Shown: positions 58,035 through 64,000 of the stretch, one piece after another | Position numbering within the stretch: the stretch's first letter is position 1 | How the letters are laid out: every line of letters starts with the position of its first letter | Assembly (NCBI RefSeq): GCF_014076415.1 | Contig: NZ_CP043568.1 | Location: 2,046,001 to 2,110,000, forward strand | Origin: Comamonas testosteroni | GTDB lineage: Bacteria; Pseudomonadota; Gammaproteobacteria; Burkholderiales; Burkholderiaceae_C | Length of the DNA stretch: 64,000 bases | Reading direction: 5' to 3' | Notes under the pieces: model-generated | Databases searched by the model: none | Seen by the model: only the letters and a program-made list of their open reading frames with translations | Told to the model about the DNA's origin: nothing | Position numbers and translations under genes: made by a program

Positions 58035-58572
58035 GTCTGGTTAAAGTTCAAGATCAAACGGATGTATACCGATTTGGCATTCGTACACCCTGCCCAGCAA
58101 GAGTTCGTCAGATGAAAATCTGCCTCTGAGCGCCCTCAGTCCGTCGTACATGCGCTCGTGAGAAGCAGCCCTGAGTCAGCCGAACTGCGTGCCTGGCTCG
58201 CTCGACGCTGCCATAGGCACGGGTTGTCTGTAACGACTCTGGGTCAGTCGACTTGATCCAAAGATAGTGACATTGAATCCTCGCCACGGGCTTGGTCGGC
58301 TCTATGCCAGCGCGTGGCATCAAGCGCAGCCCTGGGACGAGACGGTACTTTGGCATGTGTATTGGCTACCGCGCCTGAATCTGCAAGAGTCGTCTGCCTC
58401 AGCCCATCAAACAGACTTTGGAGGCAGCCACCCAGTCGAACGCGGGTTGGAGTTGCAGCACCCACAGTAACGCAGAAAACGGAATGTAAATGGACCAACG
58501 CTAGGCATTGCGGCCTACAGAAAACTAATGAGCATTGGCCTAGAAAGTGAATGTAACCCTAAGGAGACTTCA
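58035..58572. other. Gap between usp and csp
   Basis: About 540 bp with only short, overlapping, unsupported frames on both strands. It should hold the csp promoter. Confidence 0.4.
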
Positions 58573-58905
58573 ATGAACTCATCTCATCAGTACCAAGCAT
58601 GCATTGATGCATGCAACGTATGCGTGACCGCCTGCAATTCTTGCATTGCCGAGTGCCTGAAAGAGGATGATGTGAAATCGATGGCTGGCTGCATAGAACT
58701 TGATATCGATTGCGCTGCTGTATGCAGCTTGGCCGTTAGTGCAATGGCTCGTAACAGCGAACTGGCTAAGCACTTTTGCAAGTTATGCAGCGAAGTATGC
58801 TTGGCTTGTGCCAATGAATGCGGGCAACATCTCCACGAACATTGCCAAAGGTGCGCTGATGCCTGTCGCGCATGTGCCACAGAATGTCGCGCAGTGATTA
58901 ACTAG
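58573..58905 (+). CDS. Four-helix-bundle copper-binding protein (Csp, DUF326)
   Basis: The 110-residue protein is packed with regularly spaced Cys: YQACIDACNVCVTACNSCIA, CIELDIDCAAVCSLAV, CKLCSEVCLACANECGQH, CQRCADACRACATECRAV. This is the Csp signature, where the Cys line the inside of a four-helix bundle that stores Cu(I). There is no signal peptide, so it is the cytosolic Csp3-like type. AAGGAG before the ATG. Confidence 0.94.
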   Translation: MNSSHQYQACIDACNVCVTACNSCIAECLKEDDVKSMAGCIELDIDCAAVCSLAVSAMARNSELAKHFCKLCSEVCLACANECGQHLHEHCQRCADACRACATECRAVIN

Positions 58906-59241
58906 CCTATTTGAATCTCAAAAGCCTTGACCGCTTCCAATAGTTCGTCTTTGGTTGAAATGGGCCGTATTTGAGCCAACGCCACCGTGTTTATGAGCTC
59001 CGAAGAGCTACCGGACTACTCCTCCTCACGAGAAAATCCTCGCCCGCGCTCTCGTGCCAGTCACTGAAAACCTGCTGAAGCGGATAACCAGAAGCAGTCA
59101 TAGAGTTGACGACTTGCGATGACCGCTTCTGGCCGTGTTAAGTCCTTCACGTCAAAGATTCACCTCCACTACACCCCTCTAGGGTTCGACCTTTGAAGGC
59201 CATTTGGCAAAACTCCCTGCAAGTCACACAGGAGTTTTGCC
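58906..59241. other. Gap before the tail genes
   Basis: About 340 bp without an ORF. It contains the third CTAGGGTTCGAC element and then the ribosome site (CAGGAG) of the next gene. Confidence 0.5.
59179..59190 (+). promoter_or_regulatory. Late-gene element CTAGGGTTCGAC, copy 3
   Basis: Third exact copy, 51 nt before the first tail-region gene; it restarts late transcription after the usp-csp cargo. Confidence 0.65.
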
Positions 59242-59643
59242 ATGGCCAACAAGTTCTATCCCAAGGGCGCGCAGAAGCTGCTTAGCGGCGCCATCAATTT
59301 CAGCGCCGACACCATCCAGGCCGTGCTGGTGCCTGCGGCCTATGTCTACAGCAACACCCACGAATTCCTCTCTGATCTGGGCGCGGTCGTTGGTGCGGCC
59401 GTGGAGCTGCAGAACAAGGTCGTGACCGGCGGCGTCTTTGATGCTGACGACATTTCCTTCGGGGCGGTGGCTGCCGGCAGCACGGTCAAGGCCATTGCGC
59501 TATTCAAGGACACGGGCAGCGCGGCTACCTCGCCTTTGCTGGCTTACTACGATGTGGTCACGGGCTTCCCGTTCAGCACGAACGGCAGCGAAGTCAGCAC
59601 GCCATGGTCTGACGGGCCGGCCAAGATCCTCTCGCTGGTGTAA
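59242..59643 (+). CDS. Virion structural protein
   Basis: The 133-residue beta-rich protein MANKFYPKGAQKLLSGAINF, VLVPAAYVYSNTHEFLSDLG, FGAVAAGSTVKAIALFKDTG resembles widely spread phage structural proteins of unknown detail. First gene of the tail block; CAGGAG before the ATG. Confidence 0.75.
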   Translation: MANKFYPKGAQKLLSGAINFSADTIQAVLVPAAYVYSNTHEFLSDLGAVVGAAVELQNKVVTGGVFDADDISFGAVAAGSTVKAIALFKDTGSAATSPLLAYYDVVTGFPFSTNGSEVSTPWSDGPAKILSLV

Positions 59644-59652
59644 GGGGCCGGC

Positions 59653-60768
59653 ATGCTGCAGGAGAGCTATTTCAACAATGCTGGATTTGCTCTGGCGGGC
59701 GGGATCTCGGCCGCCGATACCGTGATTTCTTCTGCCATCACGATGCCCGAGGCGGGCCTGATTGAAGGCTGGGGGTACTTCAATCTCGCCAGCTTTGCGC
59801 GGGCGACCCTCGTCAACCCAGATCAACGCGATGCAGTGGAGATCGTGTTCATCGTCAAGATCAACGGCGAGGCAAAGACGGTAGAGGTCTTGAGAGGCCA
59901 GGAGGGAACGACTGCACTGGATTGGAGTGCGGGCACCAAGCTGGAGTGCCGCATCACGGCGGGCATGTTGAATGTGGCGCGTGCTAGATCGGCGTTTTCC
60001 CCGAACACGGGCGCACTCAGTATCAATTACGGAGACAACCTGCGCGTGTACAGCTATACGGCTGGGGCGCCTAAAGGACAGAGCTTGATTGCCAATTCTT
60101 GGGCAATTGGCGGCGCGCCGGTGTTGGCCCAAGCGGGTGGGGATGAAGCAGGCTCCATGCCAATGTGCTCTTCTGTAGAAGGTGCTGGAAACACTGCTGC
60201 TATTGAGTTGGGCGTGGCACGCGACTACGAAAGCACCAAAGCCTACTATCCGGGCTCGATCGTCAAGAGCACGGAAGCTCCGTTTAAGGTGTTTTCAGCC
60301 AACCGCGCAGTGAAGTTGGGCCCTGGCATCCCGAAACCGGCGCTGGGAGAGGAATATTGGTCGGAGGTTTCTGAAGACGCCGACGGTGGGATTGCCCGAG
60401 TGGGCTTCCAGGATGGCATGGATGACCCGGATACCTGGTTTTACCCGAGTGAGATCGGTTTCATCTGCGAAGACTACGCAGCCACCAGCACGCCGACAGT
60501 ATCTGTGGGCGAGCTCAATGCCAGCGGTGCCGTGGTCAGCAAGACCAATCTGGTCAATGCCGTGCCCCTTACAGCCATTGATGGCAGTCATCAGCGCATT
60601 GTGCTGGCTACCAACATCAAGAAGGGCGTGCGGGGGATGATTTTTTCCATCGACAGCGCGGCTGCGGGTGGGGCTTTCAGGGGGCGCTTTTACTGGAGGG
60701 GCTTGTTTGTCTGCACCAATACGGAGGCCGGATTCCCCTTGGAATATGGCCCGCCCGACGATGTTTAG
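59653..60768 (+). CDS. Tail structural protein
   Basis: The 371-residue protein is beta-rich (ADTVISSAITMPEAGLIEGW, IVFIVKINGEAKTVEVLRGQ, RITAGMLNVARARSAFSPNT) and the middle has a carbohydrate-binding-module-like stretch (YYPGSIVKSTEAPFKVFSAN). A part of the tail or fibre is likely. No known family recognised. Confidence 0.65.
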   Translation: MLQESYFNNAGFALAGGISAADTVISSAITMPEAGLIEGWGYFNLASFARATLVNPDQRDAVEIVFIVKINGEAKTVEVLRGQEGTTALDWSAGTKLECRITAGMLNVARARSAFSPNTGALSINYGDNLRVYSYTAGAPKGQSLIANSWAIGGAPVLAQAGGDEAGSMPMCSSVEGAGNTAAIELGVARDYESTKAYYPGSIVKSTEAPFKVFSANRAVKLGPGIPKPALGEEYWSEVSEDADGGIARVGFQDGMDDPDTWFYPSEIGFICEDYAATSTPTVSVGELNASGAVVSKTNLVNAVPLTAIDGSHQRIVLATNIKKGVRGMIFSIDSAAAGGAFRGRFYWRGLFVCTNTEAGFPLEYGPPDDV

Positions 60769-60782
60769 CCAGGTAGCGGCCT

Positions 60783-61547
60783 ATGTCATACCCAGGCTTT
60801 AACGCAGCGCAGATCAACGGGGCGGGATCGGGAACCAGTGGTGGATCTGGCGGGATTCAGGTTTCCAGCCTGAGGCCTGTTTCCATGGGTGTGCCATCGC
60901 TGGTGGTGCACTCGGGGGAGTTTGCGGTCGATAGCCTGGCTCCGGTCCGCTTTGGGGTACCTGAAGCCAGGCTACAGATGCGTGTGGCGAGTTTGTCGCC
61001 TGTGCAGTTCGGTACGCCACGGCTCAAGGGGCAGGAGATGCGCCCCGAGAGCCTGGTACCGGCGCGCTTTGGTACGCCCGAGGCGCGCTTCGGCATGCCC
61101 CCTGGCGAGGTGGTGATGCAGGCCCAGAGCCTGCGCCCGGTGGCTTTCGGCCGCCCATCGTTGCATGCCGTACTTCAAGTTGGTCCCGCTCCCAGCCTGA
61201 CGCCTGCGCGCTTCGGCCAGCCCCGGCTGTCCATAGGCCTGTGTGTACAGAGTCTGCAGCCTGTGGGCTTTGGCTCGCCGGCGCTGATCTCGGTTGCGCA
61301 TGTGGATGCGCTGCGGCCGGTGCGCTTTTGCGGGCCTTCGCTGCGGCTGGGCTTTGGCGTGGCGGGGCTGCGGGCTGGGCGATTCGGTAGCCCGAGCGTG
61401 CAGCTCGCTGGTCTGTCATTCACGCCCGAGAGCCTGCAGCCGGTGAGCTTTGGCAGCCCGGCGCTGGGCGGCATGGCGATGCGCGCCAGAACACTGTGCC
61501 CGGTTCGGTTCGGGCGCCCTGCATTGGATAGAGGAACGGCATGCTGA
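60783..61547 (+). CDS. Tandem-repeat fibre-like protein (SLxPVxFGxP repeats)
   Basis: After a Gly/Ser-rich start, the 254-residue protein is about eleven repeats of 18-26 residues with core SLxPVxFGxPxL: SLRPVSMGVPSL, SLAPVRFGVPEA, SLSPVQFGTPRL, SLVPARFGTPEA, SLRPVAFGRPSL, SLTPARFGQPRL, SLQPVGFGSPAL, ALRPVRFCGPSL, GLRAGRFGSPSV, SLQPVSFGSPAL, TLCPVRFGRPAL. Regular beta-turn-beta units suggest a solenoid or fibre shaft. Coupled to the next gene by overlap. Confidence 0.8.
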   Translation: MSYPGFNAAQINGAGSGTSGGSGGIQVSSLRPVSMGVPSLVVHSGEFAVDSLAPVRFGVPEARLQMRVASLSPVQFGTPRLKGQEMRPESLVPARFGTPEARFGMPPGEVVMQAQSLRPVAFGRPSLHAVLQVGPAPSLTPARFGQPRLSIGLCVQSLQPVGFGSPALISVAHVDALRPVRFCGPSLRLGFGVAGLRAGRFGSPSVQLAGLSFTPESLQPVSFGSPALGGMAMRARTLCPVRFGRPALDRGTAC

Positions 61548-62707
61548 CCTATAAAGGCTTTACCGGCATCAACAATGTGCTGCCCGAGCACCGTATGGGC
61601 AGCGGCGATCTGCTGCAGGCGCAGGATGTGGACATTGGCCTGACGGGGGAAGTCACGCGCCGCGCGGGGCTGACCGTGGCTTCCGAGCAGTGCCACAAGA
61701 ACCTGCATCAGGCCCACAGCTTCATGCTGGCGACCTGCGGCAGCGCCCTGACAGCGATTCACCCGGATGGCGCGCGTCATGTGATTCACCCTGCGCTGGG
61801 CTCTGATCGGGTCTGGTACTGCGATCTGCCAGATGGCCGCACCACCTATAGCAATGGTCTGATTCATGGCGTGACGGACGGGCGCGCCGGCGTGGAGCGC
61901 AGTGTGGCCTTGCCTGAATCGCTGGGTCTGCCCGATCAGTGCTTTGGCGCGCTGCACCCTGGTCAGTATCGCTATACCCTGAGTATGGTGCGCCTGGCTG
62001 ACAGGCTGGAAGGCCCGGCCATCAGCTCCGAGCCGTTGATGCTTGCGCAGGGTGGCCTGCGTCTGGACGGGCTGCCCGAGCTGGAGGGCTACGCGGTCAA
62101 TGTTTATCTGAGTGGCAAGGACGGGGAGGGCGCCTATCTTGCCGGCACGGCCATGGGCCCGAGCTTTGAATTCACGGGCGGCAACACGGCCTTGGTGCTG
62201 GCTTGCCGCACGCTGGGTGCCGAGCCCTTCCCGGTGGGCACGGTCACGGCCTTCTGGCGCGGGCGGGTGCTGGTGGCGCAAGGCAATGTGCTCTGGGCTT
62301 CGCGTCCCATGGCGCCGCACCTGTCGGACTGGCGCGACTTCAAGCCCTTGCCCGCGCCGATCACGGCCATCCAGCCGGTGGAGGACGGGGTGTATGTGGG
62401 CACCGAGCAGGATCTGGTGTTTCTGGCTGGTACGGAATGGGAGCAACTGGCCTATGTGCCCACCAAGCGCGGCCCGGTGGTGCTGGGCTCCGGTGTGTCG
62501 GCACCCGGGCACCGCATCAAGCTGGGCGATGGCACGGGCGGCGGCCAGGCCATGCTGTGCATCGCAGGGGGCGAGGTGGTGGCCGGCTTTGCCGGTGGCC
62601 AGACCGCCAGCCTGACCGCTGATCGCTATCGCACCAAGGTCAAGGAGGTGTGCGCGACCTTCCGCGAGGTGAATGGCATTCCTCAGTATCTGGCGGTACC
62701 CCAATGA
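61541..62707 (+). CDS. Tail protein, propeller-like
   Basis: The 388-residue protein MLTYKGFTGINNVLPEHRMG, DVDIGLTGEVTRRAGLTVAS matches a type of podovirus tail gene whose product is a beta-propeller-like stopper or tail tube component; VWYCDLPDGRTTYSNGLIHG and PITAIQPVEDGVYVGTEQDL are propeller-blade-like. Start overlaps the repeat gene by 7 nt, end overlaps the next by 4 nt. Confidence 0.7.
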   Translation: MLTYKGFTGINNVLPEHRMGSGDLLQAQDVDIGLTGEVTRRAGLTVASEQCHKNLHQAHSFMLATCGSALTAIHPDGARHVIHPALGSDRVWYCDLPDGRTTYSNGLIHGVTDGRAGVERSVALPESLGLPDQCFGALHPGQYRYTLSMVRLADRLEGPAISSEPLMLAQGGLRLDGLPELEGYAVNVYLSGKDGEGAYLAGTAMGPSFEFTGGNTALVLACRTLGAEPFPVGTVTAFWRGRVLVAQGNVLWASRPMAPHLSDWRDFKPLPAPITAIQPVEDGVYVGTEQDLVFLAGTEWEQLAYVPTKRGPVVLGSGVSAPGHRIKLGDGTGGGQAMLCIAGGEVVAGFAGGQTASLTADRYRTKVKEVCATFREVNGIPQYLAVPQ

Positions 62708-64000
62708 GTTTGTGGAGCCCGTTTGCCTTTGATGTGCTGGGCCGGCCCGTGGCTCCGGCCGCGCCGCCAGCGTTGCGCGTGGAGGGCGCACAGGCCAGCA
62801 CCGAGCAACGAGCGATGGCACAGCAGGTCTTTGCGCGCTATTTGAGCCATGCCCGTCTGTCCCAGACGCCCAACCCCACGCAGCTCGGCAAGCTGGCGGA
62901 CGGCACGCCTTACCGAATTGTCTCGGTGGCTGGGCAGCAGATCATGCAGATCTGGCCGGCGCAGAGCAGCCGCCGCGTCAAGGTGGATAGCGGGATCGTT
63001 TTCTCCCAGATGCAGTCGGGCGAGATCTGGCTGCTGGTCAACGAAATGGTGGACGGACGGATTTCGGCCAACTGGGTGTTTCGCAATATTGCGCAGGAGT
63101 ACAGCGCACCCGAGAAGTCCGATATTTTTGCCCTGCTGGGGATGACAGACCGGGCCATTGCTGTGCCTGGTGGCTGGGGCTATTCCTATGCCACGCAGGG
63201 GCTGGGCCGCTATGGCTACCTCGACGTGTTCAGGCCGATGAGTACGGGCGACTACATGGGCGATCTGATGTATGTCTCGCCCGCTGGTGTCGCAGTCTTT
63301 GTGAACACATTGGTGTCGAGCGCCAGGACAATGAGGCAGTCGGTGCTGAAGAAGAACGTGAGCGACTTGAGTCCACCACCTTTTGGCAGCAACGCGCAAA
63401 CCACTGTCATCAAGCAAGAGGTGGCGGCCGACAGCCAAGAGTTGTCTGTCGATACGCCTGGATTCATTGACGTTGTGGGGCTGTTTCCGCTCCCGAACCC
63501 GATCAAGCGTCAATACCATGTCGTTTCACCCGACGGCAAATACCTTGCTGTGGTGGTTGAGAGGTATGCGGGACGGCGCTCCACCATCGTGGGGCCGCTT
63601 GTCTATGCTCCAGACTATTTTGAGATTCGTCGGGATATGTGGCCCAGCCTCTCATATTCACGCGGTGAGGCCGTCTTACTGACGCTGACTACATACCCGA
63701 CCAACGCTGGGCCCGCCGAATACGAGGAGACGGAGCAGGTCATAAAAATATTCAGGGCGGGTAACTTCGGCTATGAGCCTGTCACAGATGAGGTACTCCC
63801 CAGCATCCCTAGTGCATTCACTCCCACGATTTCACGAGTTATCGGTAATGTGGTGCAGTCTGCAACTCGCGCCGGTTTCGCTGTGTCGCAGCAATATTGG
63901 CCGCATCCGCAATTGATATCAGCGGCTAGTTCGGAGGGTACGAATAAATGGAGGGTGTTCGCCATCCACTCGGAAACGAATACCTACAAGATCAGAAAGT
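62704..64000 (+). CDS. Tail-region protein (partial)
   Basis: The frame is open from the ATGA-coupled start (MSLWSPFAFDVLGRPVAPAA) to the window end, over 430 residues. It is beta-rich, with AGQQIMQIWPAQSSRRVKVD and PGGWGYSYATQGLGRYGYLD. Codon use drifts toward A/T in the last 400 bp. Possibly a tail or host-contact protein; the C-terminus is outside the window. Confidence 0.8.
   Translation, partial: MSLWSPFAFDVLGRPVAPAAPPALRVEGAQASTEQRAMAQQVFARYLSHARLSQTPNPTQLGKLADGTPYRIVSVAGQQIMQIWPAQSSRRVKVDSGIVFSQMQSGEIWLLVNEMVDGRISANWVFRNIAQEYSAPEKSDIFALLGMTDRAIAVPGGWGYSYATQGLGRYGYLDVFRPMSTGDYMGDLMYVSPAGVAVFVNTLVSSARTMRQSVLKKNVSDLSPPPFGSNAQTTVIKQEVAADSQELSVDTPGFIDVVGLFPLPNPIKRQYHVVSPDGKYLAVVVERYAGRRSTIVGPLVYAPDYFEIRRDMWPSLSYSRGEAVLLTLTTYPTNAGPAEYEETEQVIKIFRAGNFGYEPVTDEVLPSIPSAFTPTISRVIGNVVQSATRAGFAVSQQYWPHPQLISAASSEGTNKWRVFAIHSETNTYKIRK

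Noticed and set aside
58108..58550. Short frames on both strands between usp and csp
   Set aside because: They overlap each other, have no ribosome sites and show no protein-like pattern.
1..64000. CRISPR array
   Set aside because: No set of regular direct repeats with unique spacers. The only tandem repeats are the initiator-gene iterons, operator sets and protein-coding repeats.

Overview
The window is high-GC DNA from a betaproteobacterium of the Burkholderiales, most likely Comamonas or a close relative (Comamonadaceae). The basis is gene content and style: an EarP/Arg32-type EF-P pair, a Bug-family solute receptor in a CoA-transferase/HMG-CoA-lyase operon, hupB followed by tRNA-Val, and GCGCTTG-rich palindromic repeats. 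I could run no database search, so the genus is an inference.

Layout. (1) Positions 1-1628 are the edge of an integrated island: a P4-type tyrosine integrase translationally coupled (ATGA) to a DUF1016/YhcG-type nuclease cut by the window start. (2) Positions 1807-11661 are core chromosome: efp, earP and a LysR regulator on the minus strand; a divergent CoA-transferase / HMG-CoA lyase / Bug operon; uvrC, pgsA, hupB and tRNA-Val(TAC). (3) From the 3' end of tRNA-Val to the end of the window (over 52 kb) lies a temperate podovirus-like prophage whose right end is outside the window.

Prophage plan. The integrase (11822-12946) is next to the tRNA. A long leftward early region (about 25300 down to 12900) carries excisionase, small coupled genes, a C5 DNA methyltransferase, RdgC, many tiny ORFs and one IS481-type insertion, with cargo genes interspersed (lipocalin, diguanylate cyclase, RRM protein). 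The immunity region is lambda-like: a cI-type S24 repressor and a Cro-like gene, with two sets of three TTAGC/GCTAA operators on PL (25604-25665) and PR (26701-26761). The rightward early operon has a Rha/KilAC antirepressor, a replication initiator with six iterons inside its gene, a probable partner protein, a DUF1064 nuclease and an HNH-like protein. Late genes start at 33.2 kb: terminases, P22-type portal, scaffold, DUF4043/N4-gp56-like capsid, adaptors, internal virion proteins including a 2,595-residue polyvalent protein, then tail genes. A second immunity module resembling P22 immI (divergent Mnt-like and Arc-like genes, four operators, an Ant-like antirepressor) sits among the late genes at 44.7-46.7 kb. 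Further cargo includes a PIN toxin/antitoxin pair, a universal stress protein and a four-helix copper-binding Csp.

Most notable is the array at 23.5-25.1 kb. Five tiny minus-strand genes each start exactly 1 nt after a palindromic Shine-Dalgarno (TAGACCGGAGGTCTA and variants). Three of them have a conserved ~30-bp promoter-like box 30-31 nt further upstream, and the resulting cassettes are separated by GCCACC/GGTGGC terminators. This recalls the start-associated sequences described in cluster K mycobacteriophages, but in an unrelated host and with a different sequence.
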